Assembly (NCBI GenBank): GCA_043808235.1
Contig: JAZDFC010000019.1
Location: 62,001-126,000 of the forward strand
DNA from: JAZDFC01 sp043808235
GTDB lineage: Bacteria; Bacteroidota; Ignavibacteria; Ignavibacteriales; Melioribacteraceae
Direction: 5' to 3'
Length of the DNA: 64,000 bases
Numbering within the stretch: the first letter of the stretch is position 1; every line of letters begins with the position of its first letter. The notes beneath the pieces are model-generated. The model worked only from the letters and a program-made list of their open reading frames with translations, was not told where the DNA came from and did not search any database. Positions 25,114 through 34,573 of this stretch are shown piece by piece. A program made the position numbers and the translations under genes.

Positions 25114-25842
25114 TTATTTTGCGGGGAATCCGAACGAATCCTCGAAATTACTAATCTTTTTTTGAGGATTTGGCGAAGTAGCAAAACAGTAAAGCGGATA
25201 CAATGCAGAAAATATTTTAATCGCTTCAATTAGAAATTCTGCTTTGAACAAAGATTTTTTTCCGGGTGGAATATTCTTTTGCAGCAAAATATGTTTAGTC
25301 GCTTTGAGTTTAAAAACTTGTTTTACGGGATCGAATTTAGTAAACAGTTTTGTTGTCTCTTTACCGAGTTCGTAAACTGAGTAATTACCGTACTTGTATT
25401 TAATGGAAACTTCCTGAATCGCTTTTAAATTCTTATCCAAATTTTTACTAAGATAAAAATCATCCCCTACCGAGTTATTTATGAACAAACCGATTTGCGC
25501 TAAGCCATCCTCGAAGTAGAGAAAAAACTCGCTATCCATTTTAAATTTCCCAAAATGAATTAGAAAATAATTACGATAAGGTTCACCTTTTGTAAATCGC
25601 ATATCCTTGTTAATGCGCATGATGGTTTGATCAAACTTAGGCTCAGTACGGATTGCCGAATCAATTTGATTGAAGAAAGGAGCTATTTCGGAAATAAACG
25701 ACCTGGCGGGTTTCACAAGAAAATTTTCATATCTATGGCGGTTTTCTCTAAACCATTCGACGTTATTATTTTTTGAGAGATCAGCGAGGAAAGAAAAAAG
25801 CCCTTCATCGAATCCGGTAAAGGGCTGATTAAAATTTTTCAA
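25114..25842 (-). CDS. DUF2461 (TIGR02453) family protein
   Basis: A 242-residue protein with the DUF2461 pattern: LFSFLADLSKNNNVEWFREN, then VKPARSFISEIAPF, INKDMRFTKGEPYRNYFLIHF. The fold has no firmly known function. The start is TTG overlapping the barrel gene stop as TTGA (25842-25839), so translation is coupled. No in-frame ATG occurs before the domain. Confidence 0.88.
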   Translation of the reverse strand: MKNFNQPFTGFDEGLFSFLADLSKNNNVEWFRENRHRYENFLVKPARSFISEIAPFFNQIDSAIRTEPKFDQTIMRINKDMRFTKGEPYRNYFLIHFGKFKMDSEFFLYFEDGLAQIGLFINNSVGDDFYLSKNLDKNLKAIQEVSIKYKYGNYSVYELGKETTKLFTKFDPVKQVFKLKATKHILLQKNIPPGKKSLFKAEFLIEAIKIFSALYPLYCFATSPNPQKKISNFEDSFGFPAK

Positions 25843-26480
25843 TACATCAAACCGATATTAAGAGTGAGATAAAAATGACCGAGATCTTTTTTAAAGCTGT
25901 TCTGCATATTTTCTACACCTTCGTCGAACATATGGATAAAATAATAACGAAAGTTTAATCCAACAAGATTAGATTTGCTGGAACCAATATTAGCTCCGAA
26001 ACAAACATAACCTCCGGCTGCAAATTTTGCCTTTGCTTTTCCGAAAGAATCAAAATATTCCATGTTGTATGGAGTGGTCACAATCATTGTCGGCCCAACT
26101 CCAACTCCAATATACGGTCGTAGAGTTTCTGTTATTGTTTCAGTGAATAAACGGTAATGTACCCCAACATTTAACGGCAGAATGAAAACACGGTTTTCTT
26201 TAAAAGGTATTACTTTATTTCCCCAATAATCGTAGTATTCAATTTCACGTTTGTCGGACGATTCCGAGAATGAAAGATCGCCAAATATAGAAAGATCTCT
26301 CGATACCGAATATCTATAAAAAGTGCCGAGTCCGAATCCACCGTCACCGAACATCAAATCGACCCCCCATGAATTATCCGGGAATTCTTCTGGCGGCCTT
26401 TCCGGGGCAAATTCGCCAATTCGCTGGCTGAATAGCTGTGTAACCGGTATCAAAAGCAAAATAAATATTATCTTTTTCAT
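25839..26480 (-). CDS. Outer-membrane beta-barrel protein, secreted
   Basis: A 213-residue protein with a clear signal peptide (MKKIIFILLLIPVTQLFSQ) followed by alternating aromatic/hydrophobic strands (GGFGLGTFYRYSVSRDLSIF, YIGVGVGPTMIV, VGLNFRYYFIHMF, HFYLTLNIGLMY). It resembles small OmpA/OmpW-type barrels of Bacteroidota. The terminal strand ends LMY. No OmpA peptidoglycan-binding domain is present. Cotranslated with the DUF2461 gene; a functional link is unknown. Confidence 0.85.
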   Translation of the reverse strand: MKKIIFILLLIPVTQLFSQRIGEFAPERPPEEFPDNSWGVDLMFGDGGFGLGTFYRYSVSRDLSIFGDLSFSESSDKREIEYYDYWGNKVIPFKENRVFILPLNVGVHYRLFTETITETLRPYIGVGVGPTMIVTTPYNMEYFDSFGKAKAKFAAGGYVCFGANIGSSKSNLVGLNFRYYFIHMFDEGVENMQNSFKKDLGHFYLTLNIGLMY

Positions 26481-26694
26481 GTCAAAGCCTTCAAATAAAA
26501 TGTTTCTATATAAAAAATAATTATAATAAATTAAAAATCAATACGATAACTTTATGGTGTAAATTAATTGCACTTATTTCTTCATGAAATAAATCAAACA
26601 GCATTTAATCCGCATCGATTTTTAGATTTGTTAATTCAACAAAAATTAGTAAGAATTTGTTCTCAAAATTTTAATTCCATTTTAAGGAGAACTT

Positions 26695-27195
26695 GTGTCT
26701 GTAAATCTTGAGCTTAAAATAAGAGTTAATTCGCATAATCGGGTTAAAAAAATATTATCGGAAATCGGAGCAGTATACAGCGGACTCCTTCTTCAAAAAG
26801 ATATTTATTACCAAACGGAGAAAGGTTTGTTGAAAATGCGAATAGAAGGTAAATCTTCTCAATTAATTTTTTACAACAGAGATGAAAAAGGGAAAGACCG
26901 CTGGAGCGATTATCATATCTTGAAATTTGATTCCGCTGAGGCATTCAAATATTTCGATAGATTTATGACGAGGACGGTGGTCGTTCAAAAACGAAGGGAA
27001 TTATACATCTTTCATGACACTCGAATCCATCTCGATACGGTTAAATTGTTGGGACGGTTCATTGAACTCGAGACCGTGGTTAAAAAAAGTAAAGCGGATG
27101 CACGGAAGCAATTTGATCACTTAGTGAAAATCATGGGATTTAATTTGAGTGATGAAATTAAAGCGTCATATAGAAATTTAATTGAACAAAAATGA
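26695..27195 (+). CDS. CYTH-domain protein (class IV adenylate cyclase/thiamine triphosphatase fold)
   Basis: A 166-residue CYTH protein: SVNLELKIRVNSHNRVKKIL, LLQKDIYYQTEKGLLKMRIE, QLIFYNRDEKGKDRWSDYHI, and RIHLDTVKLLGRFIELETVV. These match the tunnel-fold strands that bind triphosphates with metals. The usual first ExExK motif reads NLELK, so the first glutamate is an asparagine. The substrate is therefore uncertain (cyclic AMP synthesis, triphosphate hydrolysis or neither). The start is GTG with AAGGAGA before it. Its stop overlaps the next gene as ATGA. Confidence 0.87.
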   Translation: MSVNLELKIRVNSHNRVKKILSEIGAVYSGLLLQKDIYYQTEKGLLKMRIEGKSSQLIFYNRDEKGKDRWSDYHILKFDSAEAFKYFDRFMTRTVVVQKRRELYIFHDTRIHLDTVKLLGRFIELETVVKKSKADARKQFDHLVKIMGFNLSDEIKASYRNLIEQK

Positions 27196-30100
27196 TTCTT
27201 ACAAAGGAAAAGATTAAATCAATCGATCTTGATTTTTTACTGAGTGATGCAGTAGGGGAAGGATTTCTTAATAAATTTCTTCTCATGATCCCAACGAACA
27301 GACGTCTGAGAGCATTAAAAAAACAAATCATCTCCTCATCGCCTTCAGGCACATCCGAAAAGATAAATATCGAAACTCTCACAACTTTTTCGGAAAAAAT
27401 GTTGGGAATAAATCGCAACTTCCGTCAGCTAAGCGAAGCCGCTTCAACAGTATTGATCAAACAAAGCTCTGGTAAAGTAAAACTAAACTATCTAAATAAT
27501 TACAAAGGCGTTATACCTTTCGGCACACTCGACCGGATAAAAAATGTTATCTCGGAATATAAACGAAGTGGCGTGACACCGGAACTTCTGCTTAGAGAAG
27601 CGGCAAAACTTGACGGAGTTGAAAAATTAAAAGCTGAGGATGTAGCTGCAATCTATGCCGAATACTTGAATAAATGTTCTGCGTTGAATTCGTTTGAGAT
27701 CGGCGACATATACAACGAACTAAATAAAATAGGACAGGAAGAATTCCGGAAAAATTTTGAAAAGATTTATAAAGAGATTGATACTGTGATTTTCGACGGC
27801 TTCGATGAATTCACCGGGCCCGAAGTAAATATAATCGATTCGATTTCCGAAATGCCCGGGACTAAAATATTTTTAAACTTTGATTACTATACGTTCAATC
27901 CGCTGATTTTTTCACATCTTGATTCGTGTTACGATAAACTAAACCAAAAGAAATTTTTACCTGTCAAAGATTCATCGACAAAATTAATGAATGGTTTTAC
28001 AACAATCGTAAGAGAAAAACTATTCAAAAAGAAAATAACGCATGTATACGATTTTCATGAGAAAATTTTCAAACTCACAGCCCCATCGCGAGAAAAGGAG
28101 ATTGAGCTGATTGCCAAAGAAATCAAACGGCTCATTATTGATGAACATGCCGGGCCATCATCCATTTGCGTGGTCTTTAATTTAATTGATCGTTACTCGG
28201 CAATCATCCGGAATATTTTTGATAGTTATGGCGTCCCGTTAAATCTTACCGATCGGATTCCACTTTCAAATTCGCTGGTAATCTCGACTATTATAAATTT
28301 TCTTGAAATACTTGAAAACGATTTTTATTATAAAAATATTTTCCGCGCATTCAGCAGCAGTTTCCTCGAAGTTGAAGAAATTGATGTTGACAATCTTATG
28401 CGCTGCGCGGTTCACTTAAAAATTATTTCGGGCAAAGATAATTGGATTTCCATATTGAAGGATTCTATCGAGAATTTGGAACGAAGGGAAATCAACAATG
28501 AAGATTTTGATACTGCGATTAGAAAAGAAAATTATAAAAAGGCGATTAGTGATATTGAGCGCATCGCATCGCTTCTTGCGGGATTTGAATATAAAAATAC
28601 AATCGATGATTTCTTAAAAGTCCTGGAAAATCTTATTGTAAATTACCTGAAACTGCCACAAAAGATTTTAAACTCGCAGCTTGATAATGCCGAACAAAAT
28701 GTGAGAGCATTGACAATATTTTTCGACACGATTAAAGAAGTATTTACTCTAACCGCTGACGAAAGAGGGAAAGACGAACAATTCACTTTGAAATTTTTTC
28801 TTGATCAGATTAGAACCGCATGCGGATGGGCGCGATTCAATGTGAAGGAAAAAACCGGTTTCGGAGTTCTCGTAACAACGATAAATGAAATTCGCGGATT
28901 GCAGTTTGATCATCTTTTTATCGGCGGATTGGTTGACGGCGATTTCCCGACGAGATTTAATCCCGAAATATTTTTATCCGGTTCGTTTGCCAAACAGGAA
29001 ATGGTTCATCAAACGGAACAGCGATACCGATTCTACCAGGCGTTGTGTGCGTGGAGAAAAAAACTGTATCTCTCTTTGCCGGCGGGCGATAGCGGTAAGG
29101 AATTGCTTGAGTCAACTTTTATGAAAGATTTTGAGAAAGTATTCCTCATCTCAAAAGTCGATGAAAAAAATTATGATAAAAAAATATATTCGGCAGAAGA
29201 ATTTTTAATTCGCGCCGGGAAGAGTCAACCCGGTGACTTCATTAAAAAATATGCGGCTTATGAAAATGAGATAGCGCTGCGATTTGAAGAGATTTATAGG
29301 GCTATTCGAATAGACAGATTACGCACAAATCCGGAACAGAATCATTCGGTTTTTTCGGGATCGATTTTCGCTGAATCAGATGTACCGGTAATACAAAAGG
29401 GGAAGGAGAAACTGCAAAAGTTTATTCAATCCGAATTTTCAATCTCGCAGCTTGAAACTTATGCCATGTGTCCGTTCAAATTTTTTGTGGAACGACTACT
29501 GCAAATAAAAGGATTGGAAGAACCGGTTGAAGATATCGAACCTCTTGAATTGGGTGCGCTTATTCATCAAATCCTATTTAAATTTTACTCCGCACTTCGT
29601 GAAAAAAGGATAGTGTTGGCAGGATGTACAGGTAAAGAAGCAAAAGACGCTGAGAAAATTTTATTCAAAGTTGCGGAAGAAGAATTTGAAAAATCTCCGT
29701 TCCGCTCACCGCTCGCCTTCTACGAAAAAGAAAAAATCTTCGGGATAAACGGTAATAGAAAAGAATCGCTGTTATATAAATTTTTTGAGGTTGAGAAAGC
29801 GGGTACAAGCAGCAGCGTACCTTCGTTTTTCGAGGTGGCATTTGGCAAAATTTGCAAACATGAAACCGATTTGGAATTAAGTTCTGCCGAACCGCTAAAC
29901 CTTGACGGAATAAAATTGCGAGGAAAGATTGACCGAATCGAAATTGATGAAATAGAAAAAACTTTCAACGTTGTGGATTACAAATTGGGCGGGAAGAAAC
30001 CTTCCGTCGTCGAGCTAGAAAACGGTCAATCATTGCAACTACCAATATATTTGCTTGCGGCTAAGAGTCTTCTTGCTAAAATCGGACTTGAATATTCACC

Positions 30101-30371
30101 CCTCGAAATGACAATATATTCTTTAAAATATCAATCCGAAAAATTTGGCAGGGATAATGTGAACCTGACAAGAAAAAGGAATATCTCTACGGAAGAATTG
30201 ATTGAAATGAATGAACGGATCATCGATACAGCGGTTTCTTATATTAAAAATTATATTGACGCTATCTCCAAAGGTGAATTCCAACTTTCAAAATTGGAGG
30301 ATCGTGAAACGAAAATATGTATTTACTGCGAATATAAGTCGGTTTGCCGGGTGAAAGAAATTTCTTGGTAA
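27192..30371 (+). CDS. AddB/RexB-like ATP-dependent nuclease subunit (PD-(D/E)XK, Fe-S)
   Basis: A 1059-residue protein like AddB-type recombination nucleases. The N-terminal 750 residues form a helicase-like fold without a normal Walker A motif (it starts LLMIPTNRRLRALKKQII). The C-terminal nuclease has LGALIHQILFKFY, RGKIDRIEID and the catalytic VVDYKLGGKK near 935. Four cysteines, C760 and C1043, C1046, C1052, reproduce the split Fe-S pattern of AddB. The usual helicase partner AddA is not adjacent. Expected to process DNA ends for recombination. Translationally coupled to the CYTH gene. Confidence 0.85.
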   Translation: MILTKEKIKSIDLDFLLSDAVGEGFLNKFLLMIPTNRRLRALKKQIISSSPSGTSEKINIETLTTFSEKMLGINRNFRQLSEAASTVLIKQSSGKVKLNYLNNYKGVIPFGTLDRIKNVISEYKRSGVTPELLLREAAKLDGVEKLKAEDVAAIYAEYLNKCSALNSFEIGDIYNELNKIGQEEFRKNFEKIYKEIDTVIFDGFDEFTGPEVNIIDSISEMPGTKIFLNFDYYTFNPLIFSHLDSCYDKLNQKKFLPVKDSSTKLMNGFTTIVREKLFKKKITHVYDFHEKIFKLTAPSREKEIELIAKEIKRLIIDEHAGPSSICVVFNLIDRYSAIIRNIFDSYGVPLNLTDRIPLSNSLVISTIINFLEILENDFYYKNIFRAFSSSFLEVEEIDVDNLMRCAVHLKIISGKDNWISILKDSIENLERREINNEDFDTAIRKENYKKAISDIERIASLLAGFEYKNTIDDFLKVLENLIVNYLKLPQKILNSQLDNAEQNVRALTIFFDTIKEVFTLTADERGKDEQFTLKFFLDQIRTACGWARFNVKEKTGFGVLVTTINEIRGLQFDHLFIGGLVDGDFPTRFNPEIFLSGSFAKQEMVHQTEQRYRFYQALCAWRKKLYLSLPAGDSGKELLESTFMKDFEKVFLISKVDEKNYDKKIYSAEEFLIRAGKSQPGDFIKKYAAYENEIALRFEEIYRAIRIDRLRTNPEQNHSVFSGSIFAESDVPVIQKGKEKLQKFIQSEFSISQLETYAMCPFKFFVERLLQIKGLEEPVEDIEPLELGALIHQILFKFYSALREKRIVLAGCTGKEAKDAEKILFKVAEEEFEKSPFRSPLAFYEKEKIFGINGNRKESLLYKFFEVEKAGTSSSVPSFFEVAFGKICKHETDLELSSAEPLNLDGIKLRGKIDRIEIDEIEKTFNVVDYKLGGKKPSVVELENGQSLQLPIYLLAAKSLLAKIGLEYSPLEMTIYSLKYQSEKFGRDNVNLTRKRNISTEELIEMNERIIDTAVSYIKNYIDAISKGEFQLSKLEDRETKICIYCEYKSVCRVKEISW

Positions 30372-30519
30372 TTCAAAATCAATTTTGCATCAACTCTTGA
30401 TTTTTAATATGCGATTTACAAAATTGAAATAGAATTTAAATTAATTACGAATTCAAAACGGTCGCGGGACATTCTAAACAATGAACTGGATTTTTCCCTT
30501 TAATTTTAACGAATCTTTC

Positions 30520-31464
30520 ATGAAAAAAATATTCAACGTATTAATTGGATTTATATCAATGAATTGCTTGACGGCTCAAAGTAACATTTTGTTTATAGAT
30601 GATGTACCGGAAGAATTCTCCTCTAATTACAAAATAAAAAATTCTTACAATCCTCTTCATGTCGGAGACCGGTGGCAATATAAATGGCCCGGAGGTGTTT
30701 ATAAAAATCAATGGATTGAAAATGATACTATTATTAGTAATAGGAATTATTTTATAAAAAAAAATCAGGCTAATCCATACTTAGATGAATATTTCACAAG
30801 TTACGAGCGGAACGATACGCTCTTAAAAGCATGTTATAAGTTGGATTACGAAGATGTGGATCACGACCAAAATTTTAATGAAGAGTTATTATTGGATAGT
30901 CTTGAATATTGTACCTTTACCACAGAGTATTTATCATATAGGAATGTATATAATGGACCTTATGTTTGGATGAGGGAACCATCCCGGATTAATTTCTATG
31001 ATTCAAGCTGGGTAGTTGTTTGGGGCGATACATGTAAGGCAAAAGCTATTGAATATATCGATATATTTTCGACAGTATGGATTACAGATAAATTTGGGGT
31101 AATAATAGGTTGGTCTGAGGGATCAGGTAGAAGATATTTATCCGGCGCTATTATAGACGGCGTACAATACGGCGAAATCGTCGTCGGTGTTGAGCAAAAT
31201 GAAAACCTGCCAATCTCGTGGGAGTTAAACCAAAACTATCCCAATCCATTCAATTCAAGTACGATAATAAGAGTAATCATCGCCGGAAGAGAAAACTTAA
31301 CAATAAAGATTTACGACACACTCGGAAGGGAAGTAAAAACCATCTTTGAAGGCGAACTTGATATCGGCGAGCGCTATCTTAAATGGGATGGAACAGATAA
31401 TAACAATAATGAGCTTTCATCCGGTGTGTATTTTTACCGGATGAGTTCAATGGATAAAATTTAG
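30520..31464 (+). CDS. T9SS cargo protein with prematurely ended sorting domain
   Basis: About 314 residues with a signal peptide (MKKIFNVLIGFISMNCLTAQ), an unknown middle (about 25-225), and a C-terminal sorting domain starting SWELNQNYPNPFNSSTIIRV. The frame ends at TAG (31462-31464) where the neighbouring paralog has CAG. The next in-frame codons, TKKMILLR then TGA at 31491, are exactly the missing end of the sorting domain. The ATG at 30520 fits the signal peptide better than one at 30481. Without its last nine residues it may not be secreted or anchored, unless the stop is read through. Confidence 0.8.
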   Translation: MKKIFNVLIGFISMNCLTAQSNILFIDDVPEEFSSNYKIKNSYNPLHVGDRWQYKWPGGVYKNQWIENDTIISNRNYFIKKNQANPYLDEYFTSYERNDTLLKACYKLDYEDVDHDQNFNEELLLDSLEYCTFTTEYLSYRNVYNGPYVWMREPSRINFYDSSWVVVWGDTCKAKAIEYIDIFSTVWITDKFGVIIGWSEGSGRRYLSGAIIDGVQYGEIVVGVEQNENLPISWELNQNYPNPFNSSTIIRVIIAGRENLTIKIYDTLGREVKTIFEGELDIGERYLKWDGTDNNNNELSSGVYFYRMSSMDKI

Positions 31465-31493
31465 ACAAAAAAAATGATATTATTGAGGTGATA

Positions 31494-32459
31494 TTGATAA
31501 AATTTTTCTTAATAGTGTTATTTTATTCATGGTGTTTAATTGCCCAAAACCATATCAAATTTATTGATGACGTACCAAATGCATTTAAAATAAAGTACAA
31601 TGAAGAAAATCCATGTTTTAATCCGCTGCACGTTGGAGATATTTGGCAATATGAAGTATCCGAAGGTATGTTTCAGGTTAATTGGGTAGAAAAGGATACA
31701 TCAGTTAACAACAAAAAATATTTTAAAAAGATATTTTTATATGATCCATGGGATGGTGATAGATACATTAATTGGGAACGGAATGATTCTTTATTAATAT
31801 CATCGTACAAATTGGATAATGAGGATTTAGATAGCGATGGTATTTATGATGAGGAATTATTGATGGATAGTTTGAATCTTCCGATATTTTCTGATTATTT
31901 ATCATATCGTTATTCTAATATTGAGCGAAATAGGTATGAGCCAATAAATGTCAGCATTAAAGATACGGGCTGGGTAATAATATGGGGTGATACGGTAAAA
32001 ACGAAGATGCTTGAATATCAAGCTGAATCATCTATTTACTTTTACAACGAAGTCTGTGATAAATTCGGAATATTTGCGAGGTGGTGTGAAGGACCAGCTA
32101 ATTGGTTAACTGGGGCAATAATCAAGGGCATTCAATACGGGAATATTGTTAACCGAATCGAAGAGGGTAAAAACTTGCCGTGCTCATGGGTGTTAAACCA
32201 AAACTATCCCAATCCGTTTAATTCAAGTACGATAATAAGAGTAATCATCGCCGGAAGGGATAACTTCACAATAAAGGTTTACGATACACTCGGACGGGAA
32301 GTAAAAACCATCTTCGAAGGCGAACTTAATATTGGTGAGCGCTATCTCAAATGGGATGGAACAGATAATAACAATAATGCACTTTCATCCGGTGTGTATT
32401 TCTGTCGGATGAGTTCTTCGGATAAAATACAGACGAAAAAGATGATTTTACTGAGGTGA
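31494..32459 (+). CDS. T9SS cargo protein, paralog of the preceding gene
   Basis: About 321 residues with signal peptide-like MIKFFLIVLFYSWCLIAQ, the same middle domain as its neighbour (FIDDVP..., FNPLHVGDIWQYE, VIIWGDT), and an intact sorting domain SWVLNQNYPNPFNSSTIIRV ending KKMILLR. I place the start at TTG 31494, with GAGGTGA, part of the upstream gene's original end, five bases before it. GTG 31488 is an alternative. The DNA of the two sorting domains is nearly identical, which suggests recent duplication or gene conversion. Confidence 0.85.
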   Translation: MIKFFLIVLFYSWCLIAQNHIKFIDDVPNAFKIKYNEENPCFNPLHVGDIWQYEVSEGMFQVNWVEKDTSVNNKKYFKKIFLYDPWDGDRYINWERNDSLLISSYKLDNEDLDSDGIYDEELLMDSLNLPIFSDYLSYRYSNIERNRYEPINVSIKDTGWVIIWGDTVKTKMLEYQAESSIYFYNEVCDKFGIFARWCEGPANWLTGAIIKGIQYGNIVNRIEEGKNLPCSWVLNQNYPNPFNSSTIIRVIIAGRDNFTIKVYDTLGREVKTIFEGELNIGERYLKWDGTDNNNNALSSGVYFCRMSSSDKIQTKKMILLR

Positions 32460-32524
32460 TAATGAATTGGGATAAACCCTCTTTAAATCTTGCAAAGTAA
32501 TTCAATTTTTTTTAGTTTTTCGTA

Positions 32525-32575
32525 GCCACTGCCCAATAATTTGCTACTGCAATACCGGCGGTGGCAATTTTTTTT
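32525..32575 (+). terminator. Terminator with a long, itself hairpin-forming loop, before greA
   Basis: Stem GCCACTGCC (32525-32533) and GGCGGTGGC (32557-32565), nine pairs with one G-U, followed by a run of T. The loop of 23 bases contains a smaller TTGC-TACT-GCAA hairpin. It ends the T9SS pair and lies in the greA leader. Confidence 0.7.
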
Positions 32576-32603
32576 AAATCAACAAAACAAAGGAGTATTT
32601 GCA

Positions 32604-33074
32604 TTGGAGAATTTCGTTTATTTGAGCAAGGAGAGAATGAGGGAAATTGAAGCGGAATTAAATGAACTGAAAAATAATGGTCGTAAAAAAATGGCTGAAC
32701 GAATTGCGGAAGCAAGATCGCACGGCGATTTATCCGAGAATGCAGAATATGACGCCGCAAAAGAAGAACAGGGATTGTTGGAATTAAAAATAAGCAAACT
32801 TCAAGACTCGCTCGCAAGAGCCAGATTAATAGATTTATCGTCGCTGCCGAAAGGGCAGGTGCATATTTTATCAAAAGTTACAGTAAAGAACTTGAACAAT
32901 TCCAAAACATTCAAATATATTTTGGTATCACCGGAAGAAGCTAATTTGGAGGATGGGAAAATTGCAATGTCTTCCCCGGTCGGCAGTGCATTTATGGGTG
33001 CTAAAGTTGGGGATGTTGTGCAGGCAAAAGTCCCTGCTGGAATAATAAAATTTGAAATTATGAAGATAGAGTAA
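32604..33074 (+). CDS. greA: Transcription elongation factor GreA
   Basis: A 156-residue factor that helps stalled RNA polymerase cleave its backtracked transcript. The N-terminal coiled coil has LSKERMREIEAELNELK, with the acidic tip loop HGDLSENAEYDAAKE. The C-terminal FKBP-like domain ends AGIIKFEIMKIE. The frame is open from 32541, but the TTG at 32604 has AAAGGAG before it and gives the normal GreA length of about 157. A hairpin with T run follows. Confidence 0.95.
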   Translation: MENFVYLSKERMREIEAELNELKNNGRKKMAERIAEARSHGDLSENAEYDAAKEEQGLLELKISKLQDSLARARLIDLSSLPKGQVHILSKVTVKNLNNSKTFKYILVSPEEANLEDGKIAMSSPVGSAFMGAKVGDVVQAKVPAGIIKFEIMKIE

Positions 33075-33135
33075 TAAAACGGCAGATCGAGTATCGACTG
33101 TTGTTTGTTCCTTCAAAGAATATTTTACTAAAAAT

Positions 33136-33157
33136 AGCATCCTTCAGGATGCTTTTT
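33136..33157 (+). terminator. Terminator after greA
   Basis: Stem AGCATCC (33136-33142), loop TTCA, stem GGATGCT (33147-33153), then T5. Confidence 0.9.
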
Positions 33158-33164
33158 TCGAATA

Positions 33165-33186
33165 GCGTTACCATTTATGGTAACGC
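33165..33186. repeat. Perfect 8-bp inverted repeat before tilS
   Basis: GCGTTACC (33165-33172), six bases ATTTAT, GGTAACGC (33179-33186). It lies 13 bases before the tilS start, immediately after the greA terminator. It could be an operator or an mRNA hairpin over the ribosome site. Confidence 0.6.
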
Positions 33187-33199
33187 GGTGCAGAATTAA

Positions 33200-34573
33200 A
33201 TGAAAAACACCGAGCAGAAAGTATTAAAATTTATCGACCGGCAGAAGTTAATTGAGCCGGGTATAAAACTGCTTGTCGCTTTAAGCGGAGGACCGGATTC
33301 AGTATTCCTTCTTCATTTCCTAAAAAAATATGAGCGACGATTAAAAATAGAAATTGCCGCAGTCCATATTAATCACCAGTTGCGGGGAATTGAATCGGAC
33401 GAAGATGAAAAATTTTGCCGTGAACTTTGTAAGAACAACACCGTCGAATTTCACAGTGAAAAAGTAAATGTTAAAAAATATGCGGCAGCAAATAAATTTT
33501 CTATCGAAGAAGCGGCAAGATACTTGCGGTACGCCGAATTCAGAAACGTGTCCGAAATGGTTCACGCAGATAGGCTTGCAACCGCGCACAATATGAATGA
33601 CAACACGGAAACTGTTCTGTTAAATTTATTTAGAGGCACCGGACTGAAAGGGATTTCGGGTATTCCGATTCAAAGGCAGAATATTATCAGACCGTTACTC
33701 ATTCTTACTAAGGAAGAGGTTTTGGCATATCTCCATAGCAATAAAATAAATTACCGGATCGATAAGTCGAACCTTGACAGTTCGATTACCCGTAATTTTA
33801 TCCGGAACGAGATAGTTCCGTCGTTAGTTAGAAAAATAAATCCGTCGCTTCACGAATCAATATTTAATTCGTCATTAGTATTTAAGAGCAGTTCAAATCT
33901 TATTTCAGGTTTCGTCGAAGAAATATTGAAAGAGAATGTAAAGCATGTTAACCAAAGATTGGAAATTGATCTTCAGATAGTTGAAAAATTCGGCAAAGAT
34001 ATTCTGGGTGAAGTTTTTAAGAAATGTCTCCAGCAATATTACTCGAAGGAATTTACGTACACTGATTTTCTTAAATTGAACGATCTTTATGAGAACCAAA
34101 CCGGAAGAAAAAATTATTTCTCCGAGAAATTAGTAGCATACCGCGAAAGAGAAAAGATTGTGTTGTACGATGAATCCGTTGTGAAAATATTTGAGCCGGT
34201 TGAATTGAATCCGGGTGAATCTGTTTCGCTTCCAATCGGCGAGTTGATGATTGAGGAAACAACTACCCGCGAAATTGATCTTTCGGATAAAAACAATTTT
34301 TTAGAATTCATAAACGGAAACGAGATAGAGGGAAATTTCGTTTTACGGAGATGGGAACCGGGCGATAAATTTGTTCCGCTTGGGATGAATGAATTTAAAA
34401 AAGTATCGGATTTTTTAAATGAGCAGAAAGTCCAATCAAGTTTGAAAAAAGAGCAACTTGTCCTCACAAATCGGAACCATATCGTATGGATTCTTGGTTT
34501 AAGAATAGACAATAGATACAAGGTCAGTTCATCAACAAAAAAAGCATATAAAATATGGATAAGAAAGACGTAG
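33200..34573 (+). CDS. tilS: tRNA(Ile)-lysidine synthetase
   Basis: A 457-residue enzyme that converts C34 of tRNA-Ile(CAT) to lysidine with ATP, so that AUA is read as isoleucine. The PP-loop ATPase motif is SGGPDS at 29-34. The N-terminal half has AARYLRYAEF and TAHNMNDNTETVLLNLFRGTG, and the C-terminal TilS domain has FVLRRWEPGDKFVPLGM near 380. The hpt gene starts inside its 3' end (19-base overlap). It heads the tilS-hpt-ftsH run. Confidence 0.96.
   Translation: MKNTEQKVLKFIDRQKLIEPGIKLLVALSGGPDSVFLLHFLKKYERRLKIEIAAVHINHQLRGIESDEDEKFCRELCKNNTVEFHSEKVNVKKYAAANKFSIEEAARYLRYAEFRNVSEMVHADRLATAHNMNDNTETVLLNLFRGTGLKGISGIPIQRQNIIRPLLILTKEEVLAYLHSNKINYRIDKSNLDSSITRNFIRNEIVPSLVRKINPSLHESIFNSSLVFKSSSNLISGFVEEILKENVKHVNQRLEIDLQIVEKFGKDILGEVFKKCLQQYYSKEFTYTDFLKLNDLYENQTGRKNYFSEKLVAYREREKIVLYDESVVKIFEPVELNPGESVSLPIGELMIEETTTREIDLSDKNNFLEFINGNEIEGNFVLRRWEPGDKFVPLGMNEFKKVSDFLNEQKVQSSLKKEQLVLTNRNHIVWILGLRIDNRYKVSSSTKKAYKIWIRKT

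Noticed and set aside
25041..25229. 62-codon minus-strand frame
   Set aside because: It is a shifted reading of the DUF2461 gene 3' end with no ribosome site or family.
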